Part shown: positions 6,550-13,728 of the stretch, one piece after another
How the letters are laid out: every line of letters starts with the position of its first letter
How positions within the stretch are numbered: the stretch's first letter is position 1
DNA from: a virus
Strand: one strand, 5' to 3'
Length of the DNA: 30,390 nt
IMG/VR virus record: IMGVR_UViG_3300019889_000030
Coordinates: 1-30,390 of that record
Notes under the pieces: generated by a model
The model's input: the letters and a program-made list of their open reading frames with translations, nothing else
Databases searched by the model: none
Told to the model about the DNA's origin: nothing
Made by a program: the position numbers and the translations under genes

Positions 6550-8206
6550 GCTATCTCTGCGCGACTACCAAGTCGACGCGCTCGCTGCGGTGCGGGACGC
6601 CTGGGCCTCTGGTATCCAGCGTCCCGCCGTGGTCGCACCGACCGGGTCCGGCAAGACGGTCATGTTCGCGCACCTGATCAGCGAGCACACGGCGCGTGGC
6701 GGATCGGACTACCGCGCGCTCGTGCTCGTACACCGTGACGAGTTGGCCGACCAGGCCATTGACAAGATCCGCCAGGTAGCTCCCGGACTGCACGTGGGCA
6801 AGGTCAAGGCGGATGTGAACGAGACGGAGGCGGACGTTGTTGTGGCGTCCGTGCAGACCTTGGCCCGGCCCTCCCGGCTCGCGCTCATGCTCAGCCGCCA
6901 GGAGGTGCACGGCTGGTTCGGCCTGGTCGTGGTCGACGAGGCCCACCACGCCGTGGCGCCGTCCTGGCGCGAGGTACTGACCTCCCTCGGTGCGTTCGAG
7001 AGGGCCCGGTTGGTCAACGTCGTTGGGTTCAGCGCCACGCTGGCGCGTGGTGACGGTGTCGGGCTGGGCTCGGTGTGGCAGAAGGTCGTCTACGCGGTGT
7101 CCCTGACCCGACTCATCCGGCGGGGCTACCTCGCCGACGTCCGGGGTGTCCAGGTCACCGTGGATGACCTGGACCTGTCCGACGTGCGGCAGACAGGCGG
7201 GGACTACCAAGTGGGCGCGCTCGGTACCGCGCTCACGGAGTCGATGGCGTCGCGCACCGTGGCCAAGGCGTACCGCGAGCACGCCGGCGACCGGCCCGGT
7301 GTGGTATTCGCGCCGACCGTTGCGGCGGCTGAGGAGCTGACCGAGGAACTGCACGCGGCGGGCATCCCGTCCGCCATGGTCACCGGCACGACACCGACCG
7401 AGGATCGTAAGCGGATCTACAGCGAGTACCAAGCTGGCCGCACCCAGGTGTTGGTCAACTGCATGGTGCTCACCGAGGGCTGGGACGCACCGTGGGCCAG
7501 CTGCGCGGTGATCGCCCGGCCGACCCGCTCAGCGCCGCTGTACCAGCAGATGGTGGGCCGCGTGCTCCGGCCCTACCCCGGCAAGACGGACGCGCTCGTG
7601 CTCGACGTGGTGGGCGCTAGTGGCCTCCACAAGCTCGCCACGCTCATCGACCTAGAGCCGGGAGCCGTCAGGTCCATGACGCCAGCACAGAGCTTCCTGG
7701 ACGCCGTGGAGGAGCAGGAAGCGGCTGACGGGGTCGAGCTGGACCGCAAGACGTTGGGTGGTGCGTTGCACGCTGAACAGGTGGAACTGTTCGAGCAGTC
7801 GACGTCGATGTGGTTGCAGACCGAGGCCGGCGTGTGGTTCATCCCGGTTACCGACGGTGACTGGATGCTGTGGCCGAGCACGGTGGCCGGTCACTGGGAC
7901 GCCTGCTACGCGCCCAAGGCCGAGGAGCTGTGGCGTCGGGTGCACACCGGGCTGTCCCTAGAACTGGCAATGTCCTGGACACAGGTGGAGGCCGAAGAGC
8001 AGGACGCCACGGTGGCCAGCAGGGGCTCGGCGTGGCGCAAGAGCGGTAAGGCATCGGAGCCGCAGGCAAGGTACCTCGTGTCAATCACCGAACTGTCCTA
8101 TGAGGACGCTAAGGCACTGACCAAGAATGAGGCAAGCAACCTGATTTCCATCAAGCTCGCATCTAAGAGATTTGACCGACGGTTCAGAAAAGAGATGATG
8201 AAATGA
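6542..8206 (+). CDS. SF2 DEAD/DEAH-box DNA helicase
   Basis: 554 residues from GTG 6542. Q-like motif LRDYQ at the N-terminus, Walker A APTGSGKT (32-39), DEAH (132-135), SAT (164-166), a second RecA domain with the VTGTTPTED stretch, and motif VI QMVGRVLRP (336-344): a complete SF2 helicase of the UvsW/SSL2-like group that remodels branched or forked DNA. The C-terminal 200 residues have no recognised domain. I chose GTG 6542 because it repeats the GTGGCTGA overlap of the two genes before it and has GAGG 6 bases upstream; an in-frame ATG at 6509 would add 11 residues taken from the duplicated segment. The stop overlaps the next start (ATGA). It sits with two nucleases, suggesting recombination-dependent replication or repair. 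Confidence 0.9.
   Translation: MAELSLRDYQVDALAAVRDAWASGIQRPAVVAPTGSGKTVMFAHLISEHTARGGSDYRALVLVHRDELADQAIDKIRQVAPGLHVGKVKADVNETEADVVVASVQTLARPSRLALMLSRQEVHGWFGLVVVDEAHHAVAPSWREVLTSLGAFERARLVNVVGFSATLARGDGVGLGSVWQKVVYAVSLTRLIRRGYLADVRGVQVTVDDLDLSDVRQTGGDYQVGALGTALTESMASRTVAKAYREHAGDRPGVVFAPTVAAAEELTEELHAAGIPSAMVTGTTPTEDRKRIYSEYQAGRTQVLVNCMVLTEGWDAPWASCAVIARPTRSAPLYQQMVGRVLRPYPGKTDALVLDVVGASGLHKLATLIDLEPGAVRSMTPAQSFLDAVEEQEAADGVELDRKTLGGALHAEQVELFEQSTSMWLQTEAGVWFIPVTDGDWMLWPSTVAGHWDACYAPKAEELWRRVHTGLSLELAMSWTQVEAEEQDATVASRGSAWRKSGKASEPQARYLVSITELSYEDAKALTKNEASNLISIKLASKRFDRRFRKEMMK
7349..7406 (+). repeat. 58-bp perfect direct repeat, copy 2 (native site in helicase)
   Basis: In-frame helicase sequence encoding HAAGIPSAMVTGTTPTED, the likely source of copy 1 at 6482-6539. 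Confidence 0.92.
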
Positions 8207-8517
8207 CCATACCGAACACGCGTCCAGCGCCGCCGCCGCTGGAGTACCGAGCGCCGGACTGCGCGCTGTGTGGCAACGAAGTCGTGCACGACGGCGACGG
8301 ATTCTGCTGCGAGCAGTGCTGTGCCTGGTGGGACTCCCACGGAGACGGCCAGTGGGACGACCCGGACGCCGAGCAATGCGGCGCCACCGTCCAGCCGCTC
8401 GCTGACATGGTCGACGAGGAGGCCCGGACACGCACCTATCGGTGCGCGCTCGAAGTCGGCCACGGCGGGCTACACGCCAGCGTCGACTACACGTACTGCA
8501 CGAAGGGGTGGGCATGA
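8203..8517 (+). CDS. Cys/His-rich zinc-finger-like protein
   Basis: 104 residues. N-terminal CALCG (20-24) and CCEQCC (35-40) form a probable zinc ribbon, and near the C-terminus YRCALEVGHGGLH has the C-x6-H-x3-H pattern common in small actinophage proteins. It begins and ends with ATGA overlaps in the helicase-nuclease chain, so it is co-translated with them. Possibly a DNA- or RNA-binding accessory factor; no specific function can be assigned. Confidence 0.7.
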   Translation: MTIPNTRPAPPPLEYRAPDCALCGNEVVHDGDGFCCEQCCAWWDSHGDGQWDDPDAEQCGATVQPLADMVDEEARTRTYRCALEVGHGGLHASVDYTYCTKGWA

Positions 8518-9254
8518 TCAAGGCGATTGAGACGAGGTATGGCGGGCACCGCTTCCGATCCCGGTTGGAAGCACGCTGGGCAGTGTTCCTCACCGAAGCG
8601 GGCATCCCGTGGGAGTACGAACCCGAAGGGTTCCAGTTGAAGGCAGGGTGGTACTTGCCTGATTTCAGGGTATCACTGCCCGATAACGAAACGCTGTGGC
8701 TAGAGATCAAAGGGGTCAAGCCCGGAAACGTTCAAGATCCACGCCACACAGAGTTCGCCCGAGAGTGTCCCGGTGACTTCTTCGTGGTTGCTTTTGGTGA
8801 ATTCCGAGCACACAACGTGTTCTCAGGCATGGACCACTCTCCGGAGTACATGTACCAGATGCCCGCGATGAGGTCGGGGGAAGACACACGCCCGTGGGGT
8901 GTGAAAGCCAGGTGGGGTATGTGTGACGGTGAGGACTGTGGCACGTTCACTCTGCGTACGGGAGGCAAGGGTGGGAGAGGAGGCGACGCCGCTTTCTGGG
9001 TGAGCCACTGGCCTATTCACAAGGATGGCTGGTGTCTCCGCGAGGTGTGGGTGTGCCCACACAAAGGCACGCCGTGGTCCACACGAGTGGGGTGTGGGAC
9101 AAAGGTGCTCCCCGCAGAAACATGTCCCGCTCGCGAGAAGTCCTGGCGTATGGGGGAGATCAGTAACGACTTCCCTTTCCATCCCCACTCACGCCAAGAG
9201 AGTGCACTTATCGCGGCACGGTCAGCTCGTTTTGAGTTCGGAGAAAAGGGATGA
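8514..9254 (+). CDS. PD-(D/E)XK nuclease
   Basis: 246 residues from ATG 8514 (ATGA overlap with the upstream stop; the frame stays open upstream but without a good start). The first 70 residues are a textbook nuclease core: FRSRLEARWAVFL with Glu19, WEYEPEGF, YLPDF with Asp50, and LWLEIKG with Glu64 and Lys66. A Cys-rich C-terminal half follows, including MCDGEDC and several later Cys, perhaps a zinc domain. To the eye the second half is less GC-rich than its neighbours, hinting at separate origin. Probably a structure-specific endonuclease in phage DNA processing, grouped with the helicase and the RecB-like enzyme. Confidence 0.82.
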   Translation: MIKAIETRYGGHRFRSRLEARWAVFLTEAGIPWEYEPEGFQLKAGWYLPDFRVSLPDNETLWLEIKGVKPGNVQDPRHTEFARECPGDFFVVAFGEFRAHNVFSGMDHSPEYMYQMPAMRSGEDTRPWGVKARWGMCDGEDCGTFTLRTGGKGGRGGDAAFWVSHWPIHKDGWCLREVWVCPHKGTPWSTRVGCGTKVLPAETCPAREKSWRMGEISNDFPFHPHSRQESALIAARSARFEFGEKG

Positions 9255-10315
9255 TCTCTGACCAGTTCGACACGCCGAACACGACGCACGAGGATGACAA
9301 GGTCAAGCGCGATCGGTGGGGCCGGTACCTGCTGACCCACCCGGTCACCGGCACCGTGGAGCCGTTCACTCGTGCGACCACCTTCGCCAAGTCCATTTCG
9401 GACACGTTCACGCTGTCCCAGTGGTCCCAACGGATGGTGGCCAAGGGCATGGCCATGCGGCCGGACCTAGCCGCGCTCATGCACAGCAAGGACGTGGCGG
9501 CTGACCGCGCCGAGGTGAACGACATCTGCGAGACCGCCAAGGCGGCGGCCGGCGACAAGGTGGCGGCCAACCTCGGCACCGCGCGGCACGCGTTCACCGA
9601 GCTGGTCGACTCCCGGCCCGACGAGGACCCGGAAGACCTCGTGCCCGCCGAGGCGCTGCCGGACGTCCTGGCCTACCAAGAGGCACTGAGGCAGGCAGGC
9701 TTCGTGGTGGCCGACTACGGGATCGAGCGCATCACAGCGGTGCCGGAGTGGGGCGTGGCCGGCACCTTGGACCGGCTTCTCAACCAACGACTCGGCGCGC
9801 CGCTCGTGGTCGGAGACCTGAAGACAGGCCGGGACCTGTCCTATGGGTGGAACGAGATCGCCATCCAACTGCTGATCTACGCGAAGGGCGCCGACGAGCA
9901 CGGCCTGTATGACCTGGCCACCGGCACCTGGGACACGCGCACTTGCGGGTCAGTCCTGACGAACTTCGCCGTGGTGATGCACCTGCCGGTCGGCAAGGCC
10001 AAGTGCACGCTGTACCGGGTGGACCTAAAGGCGGCCGAGCGCGCGGCGTACCTGTGCCGGGACGTGCGCGAGTGGCGCAAGCGGCGCGACCTGGCTACCC
10101 AGTGGGTGATCTCGGAGGTAGAGCACGAGCCGCCGGCAGAGAGCCGGGAGCCTACGTGGGAGGAGCGGTTCGGCTCGGCGACGACGCGGGGTGAACTGAG
10201 CGCGCTGTATCGGGAAGCGGTGAATGTGCTGTTCGGTCCTAATCCGGATCGACTGGACAAGCTGGTCGAGACCGGGCAACGGCGGCTCAGGGAGCTAGAG
10301 GAAAAGTCCGGCTAA
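9251..10315 (+). CDS. RecB/Cas4-like exonuclease
   Basis: 354 residues. RecB-family nuclease motifs in order: His113 (LGTARHAF), GVAGTLDRL with Asp174, VVGDLKTG with Asp189 and Lys191, and the QLLIY motif (206-210). Such proteins in actinophages act as recombination exonucleases beside helicases. It starts with an ATGA overlap. Residues after about 290 form a charged helical tail. The stop is followed within 4 bases by a strong promoter, so it is the last gene of its unit. Iron-sulphur cysteines typical of Cas4 are not evident, which favours the plain RecB-like exonuclease. Confidence 0.85.
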   Translation: MISDQFDTPNTTHEDDKVKRDRWGRYLLTHPVTGTVEPFTRATTFAKSISDTFTLSQWSQRMVAKGMAMRPDLAALMHSKDVAADRAEVNDICETAKAAAGDKVAANLGTARHAFTELVDSRPDEDPEDLVPAEALPDVLAYQEALRQAGFVVADYGIERITAVPEWGVAGTLDRLLNQRLGAPLVVGDLKTGRDLSYGWNEIAIQLLIYAKGADEHGLYDLATGTWDTRTCGSVLTNFAVVMHLPVGKAKCTLYRVDLKAAERAAYLCRDVREWRKRRDLATQWVISEVEHEPPAESREPTWEERFGSATTRGELSALYREAVNVLFGPNPDRLDKLVETGQRRLRELEEKSG

Positions 10316-10318
10316 GTG

Positions 10319-10347
10319 TTGACAAGGCCGGAACTAGCGCCTAGGCT
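10319..10347 (+). promoter_or_regulatory. Strong rightward promoter
   Basis: Perfect TTGACA (10319-10324), a 17-base spacer, and TAGGCT (10342-10347). The predicted start is near 10354, leaving an untranslated leader of about 217 bases before the ATG at 10571. Confidence 0.8.
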
Positions 10348-10353
10348 CAGAAA

Positions 10354-10570
10354 CATGGTCGGAGCGACGGGGTTCCTAGCCCCCCGGTAACTGGCAAGTC
10401 GGTGGCAGCCGGCGGCCCTCCAGAACTGGGATCCTGCCAGGTCACCAGGGCGGAGGGTTCTAGGACGGCGCACGGTGCACGAGCTAGTGCCACTACGTCT
10501 CCGGAGGTTCGAATCCTCCCCCGTCCACGGACACCCAGTGTCCACAGCGAACAGAACAGAGGAGAGCAGA
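10354..10570 (+). ncRNA. Untranslated leader or small RNA with tRNA-like 3' domain
   Basis: No convincing ORF. GGGG-TTCCTAG-CCCC (from about 10369) is a stem with a 7-base loop. CTGGCA (10391-10396) pairs with TGCCAG (10435-10440). At 10463-10527 GGACGG pairs with CCGTCC around a canonical T-arm. The gene behind it starts at 10571 with its own GAGGAG, so the leader is either a regulatory 5' UTR or the precursor of a separate RNA. It could also carry an attachment site. Confidence 0.4.
10463..10527 (+). tRNA. tRNA-like element (canonical T-arm and acceptor, no anticodon arm found)
   Basis: GGAGG-TTCGAAT-CCTCC (10503-10519) is a perfect T-arm. The next seven bases CCCGTCC pair with GGACGGC (10463-10469) at six of seven positions, followed by discriminator A but no encoded CCA. 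Only 33 bases separate acceptor and T-arm (about 42 is usual), and I find no 5-bp/7-base anticodon arm there. GCAC/GTGC could form a D-like stem. Possibilities: a degenerate or unusual tRNA, a tRNA mimic, or the tRNA-end identity of an attP site. Confidence 0.3.
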
Positions 10571-10996
10571 ATGTCCGATCCGTTTACCAGTGCTCGTGAG
10601 GCTTTCGTCAAAATGGAGGACATCCTTGGCCGCCTGGTACTGGTCATCCCGACCAGTGCCGGTGAGCGGGAGTCCAACGTCAAGGGCCAGGCCGGCCAGA
10701 TGTACACCTACGTCGAGACCGACACTGTCGTGCTCGACGGCGACGTGACTGACATGATCGATGAGGTCCCCACTGTGCTGGAAGGTTTCCAGTTCAGTGG
10801 CCAGACCGTTACCGGTCAACTCCTGCCCACCTTGCGTAAGCAAGGCAAGTACCTGGGCCGTGTCGCGCAGAAGCCGAGCCAATACAAGACGCAGATGTGG
10901 GTGCTCGCCGAGCCCACCGAGGGGGACAAGGCGGTAGCCCGCGAGTACCTCGCCGGGCGCGTCCCCGTCAACGACCCGTTCGCGTCGGCCGAGTAG
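10571..10996 (+). CDS. Conserved phage protein, possible single-stranded DNA-binding protein
   Basis: 141 residues; ATG 10571 behind a GAGGAG ribosome site. Beta-rich pattern with many Val/Thr strands (RLVLVIPTSA, YVETDTVVLDGD, FQFSGQTVTGQLLPTL, QMWVLAEPT) suits an OB-like fold, and both ends carry DPF motifs (SDPFTS and NDPFASAE), recalling acidic/aromatic SSB tails. It is the first gene behind the strong promoter, so it is probably abundant, which also suits an SSB. The SSB label is inference from shape and context; I do not recognise a specific family. Confidence 0.55.
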   Translation: MSDPFTSAREAFVKMEDILGRLVLVIPTSAGERESNVKGQAGQMYTYVETDTVVLDGDVTDMIDEVPTVLEGFQFSGQTVTGQLLPTLRKQGKYLGRVAQKPSQYKTQMWVLAEPTEGDKAVAREYLAGRVPVNDPFASAE

Positions 10997-11069
10997 TGCA
11001 CTTCGGTGGGGCCGGTAGCGTGTGCTGGCGGCCCCACCGTCCACTCTGTACAGAAAGGTCCCGCTTCCC

Positions 11070-11309
11070 ATGTCTATCCAGGAAGACCTAGACACGGCGG
11101 CGACATGGGTACAAGTCGTATGCGGAATCGGCATAGCCGGGTGTGCCTTGGCCGTTGGCGCGTCTATCGGAGCACTGGCCAGCAACATCACCAACCGGAA
11201 AAGGACCATTTCCCATGTCCTGCAAGCACAAGAACACCTACTGGACCAGTTGGTCCACCATCCACGGCGTCACGGGGGACATCGAGTACCGAGACAAGGA
11301 ATGCCGTGA
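11070..11309 (+). CDS. Small single-pass membrane protein
   Basis: 79 residues from ATG 11070, with AAAGG upstream. One clear hydrophobic helix at about residues 11-39 (VVCGIGIAGCALAVGASIGA), then a basic, His-rich tail. Its last 95 bases overlap the next gene (11215-11370) in another frame, so one of the two may be wrong or the tail may be non-essential. Possibly a holin accessory or superinfection-exclusion type protein; no family recognised. Confidence 0.45.
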   Translation: MSIQEDLDTAATWVQVVCGIGIAGCALAVGASIGALASNITNRKRTISHVLQAQEHLLDQLVHHPRRHGGHRVPRQGMP

Positions 11310-11370
11310 CTGTGGTAAGCGGGTCGACCGCGACACTCGCAGCGGCAGGAAGTACGACAACGAAAGGTAG
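11215..11370 (+). CDS. Small zinc-finger-like protein
   Basis: 51 residues from ATG 11215, with AAAGGA upstream. CKH near the start (residues 3-5) and CRDC at 30-33 make a likely CxH...CxxC zinc site, followed by a basic tail. It ends 3 bases before the holin start, as expected for a compact operon. Function unknown. Confidence 0.5.
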   Translation: MSCKHKNTYWTSWSTIHGVTGDIEYRDKECRDCGKRVDRDTRSGRKYDNER

Positions 11371-11373
11371 ATC

Positions 11374-11685
11374 ATGCTGAAGCTCCCGTTCTGGAAGGAC
11401 GCCGTCGAGCGCGTCCTGGCCAGCGTGCTCGGTGCCCTCGGCGCGTACCTGGCCGCAGTGGCCATCACCCCGATGGACCTCCAGTGGTGGCAGGGGCTCG
11501 CCCTGGCCGGTCTGGCCGGACTCGTGTCGGCCGTCAAGGCGGCCATCGCGCGCTACATCGGCGACCCGGACAGCGCGTCGCTGGCGACCCCCGTCGAACC
11601 GAACGAGCACCTGCGCACCCCAGTACTCCGCGTGAACAGACACAGCAACCCGGCCGACTACGACGACGAGTCGGGTCAGCTCTAA
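11374..11685 (+). CDS. Holin (r1t-like actinophage type)
   Basis: 103 residues. An N-terminal helix with FWKDAVERVLASVLGALGAY, a second hydrophobic helix (LALAGLAGLVSAVKAAIA), then the GDPDSASL motif that marks this holin group, and a hydrophilic C-terminal tail. It should form lesions in the cytoplasmic membrane that let the endolysin out. Unusually it is not next to the endolysin, which is on the opposite strand at 14331-15011. Confidence 0.85.
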   Translation: MLKLPFWKDAVERVLASVLGALGAYLAAVAITPMDLQWWQGLALAGLAGLVSAVKAAIARYIGDPDSASLATPVEPNEHLRTPVLRVNRHSNPADYDDESGQL

Positions 11686-11687
11686 CC

Positions 11688-11721
11688 CTCCCGGCCCCTG
11701 GCATCCCACCGGGGGCTGGCC
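11688..11721 (+). terminator. Weak GC-rich hairpin after holin
   Basis: CCGGCCCC can pair with GGGGCTGG (one G-U pair) downstream of the holin stop. There is no U-run, so it may be a partial terminator or nothing. Confidence 0.25.
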
Positions 11722-11747
11722 ACTTCCCCCCACCTTGGAGCAACACC

Positions 11748-11999
11748 ATGTTGCACAGCACGGACCACGCTCAGGCTGCCCTCGACGCGGCCCCTCCATT
11801 CCCCCGAGACGGCGCGTGGACGCCGCTCCGGTACACCGAGGTCGAACGCTCCGACGCGGCCTACAGCATCGCCCTGGCCATCCGTGAGCACGCCTACATG
11901 CTGACCGCCCTCGAACGTAGCCGGCTAGGTATGGAGTTGGTCAGCCGGTCGTCCACGGACCACGCGCACCGCACTGAGTTCGACGAGGTGCCGTCATGA
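11748..11999 (+). CDS. Hypothetical protein
   Basis: 83 residues from ATG 11748, with GGAG 8 bases upstream. Mostly helical (YSIALAIREHAYMLTALERS) and acidic, without a signal peptide or recognised motif. The stop overlaps the next start as ATGA, so the two are co-translated. Confidence 0.55.
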   Translation: MLHSTDHAQAALDAAPPFPRDGAWTPLRYTEVERSDAAYSIALAIREHAYMLTALERSRLGMELVSRSSTDHAHRTEFDEVPS

Positions 12000-12415
12000 G
12001 CACGACTGGCACGACGTCCGGCGGTTTCGGCAACGTGGCGACCCGGACTCCGGCAGCTGGGCGCTGGCAGTGGGTCGGTACGGCGAACGGATGCGAGGCA
12101 CGGCACCTCACCGACGACCCGGACCTGTACCTGACGGCAGAGCCGCTGTCGTCGCCTCGGCTGCGTGGCGTCGCCCTGATCGATGACAGCGGCCGGGTGT
12201 ACGCGACCCGGCTGGAGCTGACCGCACAGGTGGCCGTCCAGTCCGACGAAGCATGCGCGTCGGCCAACGCTCAGCTCGTCCCGCGTCCGCCACTCGAACT
12301 CCCGCCCCCTGCTGTCGCCCTGGGCTACCTGACCCTCGACGATACCGCCGGCATACCGATGCACTGGCACGCGCAGTACGCCGAGCCGATGCCGTGGTCC
12401 TGGGGGCAGCCGTGA
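11996..12415 (+). CDS. Hypothetical protein carrying a duplicated nuclease segment
   Basis: 139 residues, not recognised. Residues around 94-107 (QLVPRPPLELPPPA) come from the 41-bp segment shared, in opposite coding sense, with the Hjc-like nuclease gene, so this stretch is an insertion and looks like a proline-rich linker. No membrane segment. ATGA overlap upstream and GTGA overlap downstream. Confidence 0.55.
   Translation: MSTTGTTSGGFGNVATRTPAAGRWQWVGTANGCEARHLTDDPDLYLTAEPLSSPRLRGVALIDDSGRVYATRLELTAQVAVQSDEACASANAQLVPRPPLELPPPAVALGYLTLDDTAGIPMHWHAQYAEPMPWSWGQP
12275..12315. repeat. 41-bp segment duplicated from 831-871 (copy 2)
   Basis: First 30 bases identical to 831-860, then about 9 of 11. 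In this gene it is read on the plus strand and encodes a proline-rich stretch, whereas the minus strand still spells the nuclease sequence SRGREFEWRTRDEL. Confidence 0.9.
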
Positions 12416-12510
12416 ACGCGGACCGGTGGATCATCGCCTTGGGCATCGCCGCCGCGCTGTGCCTGGTGGTCGCTGTCATCGCCCAGCTCACTCTGTGGAG
12501 CCTGCGGTGA
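12412..12510 (+). CDS. 32-residue membrane mini-protein
   Basis: VNADRWIIALGIAAALCLVV followed by AVIAQLTLWSLR: one hydrophobic helix filling almost the whole protein. GTG 12412 overlaps the upstream stop as GTGA. Small single-helix proteins like this in phages can be lysis or exclusion factors; role unknown. Confidence 0.45.
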   Translation: MNADRWIIALGIAAALCLVVAVIAQLTLWSLR

Positions 12511-12538
12511 GCGCGCCGACATGCCTGGGAGGCGAGCC

Positions 12539-12784
12539 GTGAGAGCGTCGCATGCTCGGCACGCCGAGCTACGAGCACAGGGCCGCAGGGTCGGCGGGCG
12601 CCCCGTGCCAGGGCGACTCACTCCGGGCGAGCTGACCGAGCTGCGCTACCAGGTGCGCTGCATGGAGTGCGGCGCGGTGCCCGTCGAGTACATCACGAGA
12701 GGCCGGGAGACCAAGGTGGGCACGCTGCACCAAGCACGGTGTGCGGTAGCTGAGCTGGACCGTTATGGTTCCGTGACGGAATAG
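12539..12784 (+). CDS. Hypothetical protein with CxxC
   Basis: 81 residues from GTG 12539, with GGGAGG 6 bases upstream. A basic N-terminus (Arg/His-rich), then CMEC and a later Cys suggest a zinc knuckle. An in-frame ATG at 12521 would add 6 residues but lacks a good ribosome site. An 11-codon ORF (12507-12542) links the preceding gene to this start by overlaps at both ends, perhaps only for coupling. Confidence 0.5.
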   Translation: MRASHARHAELRAQGRRVGGRPVPGRLTPGELTELRYQVRCMECGAVPVEYITRGRETKVGTLHQARCAVAELDRYGSVTE

Positions 12785-12786
12785 AC

Positions 12787-12816
12787 TTGCAAAGAGTGGA
12801 AGAGTCCGGCTATGGT
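12787..12816 (+). promoter_or_regulatory. Promoter of a leaderless transcript
   Basis: TTGCAA (12787-12792), an 18-base spacer, TATGGT (12811-12816), then six bases and the ATG at 12823. Transcription would begin at or within a base or two of the start codon, the usual layout of actinobacterial leaderless genes. No ribosome binding site precedes the ATG. Confidence 0.6.
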
Positions 12817-12822
12817 CGCACC

Positions 12823-13173
12823 ATGACCAAGAACAGCCGGACCTTCCTCCTCGCCCTCGCATTCGGTGCCGGCGTGTCAATCCTCGCCACCCCGGCGGCG
12901 GCAGCCGAGCGTGCGCCGATCACCGTCAACACCTACGAGCTCCCCGCCGAGATCACCGCCGCTCGCGCGGACTGCTACGAGGCCGAGCGTGACGGCCGGG
13001 GCATTCCGGCCCTGGGCAGCGACGCGTACGTCACCTGGTGGAGCACCACCGACGCCGGCGCCCGCAACGCCTGGACACGCGCGTTCGATGGCTGCACGGC
13101 GGCGCACCCGATGCCCGGCGGCACGTGGAACTTCGCTGGCATGACGCTGGTCAAGACCGAGATCCACCCGTAA
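12823..13173 (+). CDS. Exported protein (signal peptide)
   Basis: 116 residues from ATG 12823. Signal peptide: basic TKNSR, hydrophobic TFLLALAFGAGVSILA, cleavage near ATPAAAA-ER. The mature part (about 88 residues) has two Cys (likely one disulphide) and a Trp-rich centre (YVTWWSTT, NAWTRAFDGC). It is first of three exported proteins and behind its own leaderless promoter, so it may be expressed when the rest of the phage is silent. Candidate lysogenic-conversion or host-surface factor; no family recognised. Confidence 0.65.
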   Translation: MTKNSRTFLLALAFGAGVSILATPAAAAERAPITVNTYELPAEITAARADCYEAERDGRGIPALGSDAYVTWWSTTDAGARNAWTRAFDGCTAAHPMPGGTWNFAGMTLVKTEIHP

Positions 13174-13219
13174 CGCTCGCTCTGCCGCACACTCAGATAT
13201 CCCAAGAAACGAGACCAGC

Positions 13220-13699
13220 ATGCACCAGCCCACTCCCCGCCTCCGGCGAGCCATCGGCCCCGCCGTGTTCTTCCTGCTCGCCGCCGTCGCCCTCGTCGGC
13301 ATCATCGCCGCGACCACCACCGACACCGAGACCAGCTTCCGGCCGCACAGTAGTGCCACGGCGGACGCCACGGGCGACGCTCCCATTCCTGCGGTGGGCA
13401 ACGCACCGTACGTTCCGGCACCTGGTGACTTCGCCTTGGCGACCACCGTGCTGGAAGAGCAGTGCTTCGGGTCCGCCGGCTGCAACGTGACGTTCCGCGT
13501 CACCGTCGAGTACCTGGCCGCCGAGCTCCCGGACGCGTCCCGCACGTTCACCGCCATCTATACCGTCACCGGTGGCGATGAGCCGTTGACGAACCGGTTC
13601 ACGATCACCGGGTCGGCGCTGTCGGTGCCCGCCGAGCATCACATCTCGACGTCCGGCCCAGGCTCCGTCCTGACCGCGACCGTCACCGGCACGCTGTGA
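13220..13699 (+). CDS. Exported or membrane-anchored protein
   Basis: 159 residues. Basic N-terminus, one hydrophobic segment (AIGPAVFFLLAAVALVGIIA, residues 11-30) without an obvious Ala-x-Ala site, then a Thr/Asp-rich linker and a beta-rich domain with two Cys (CFGSAGCNVTF) resembling an immunoglobulin-like sandwich. Probably anchored in the membrane with the domain outside. Same strand and close spacing to the exported proteins on both sides. Function unknown. Confidence 0.6.
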   Translation: MHQPTPRLRRAIGPAVFFLLAAVALVGIIAATTTDTETSFRPHSSATADATGDAPIPAVGNAPYVPAPGDFALATTVLEEQCFGSAGCNVTFRVTVEYLAAELPDASRTFTAIYTVTGGDEPLTNRFTITGSALSVPAEHHISTSGPGSVLTATVTGTL

Positions 13700-13728
13700 T
13701 GACGGCAAGCCCGACTAGAGGAGAACTG

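Noticed and set aside
10354-10462. A second tRNA upstream of the tRNA-like element (GCTC/GAGC D-like arm and GGGG-TTCCTAG-CCCC anticodon-like arm)
   Set aside because: No T-arm or matching acceptor follows at the right distance, and the D-loop would be too long.
10475-10570. N-terminal extension of the 10571 gene
   Set aside because: It would translate through the tRNA-like element; ATG 10571 has a clear GAGGAG site.
12507-12542. 11-codon ORF overlapping genes on both sides
   Set aside because: Too short to support as a protein; noted only as a possible coupling element.
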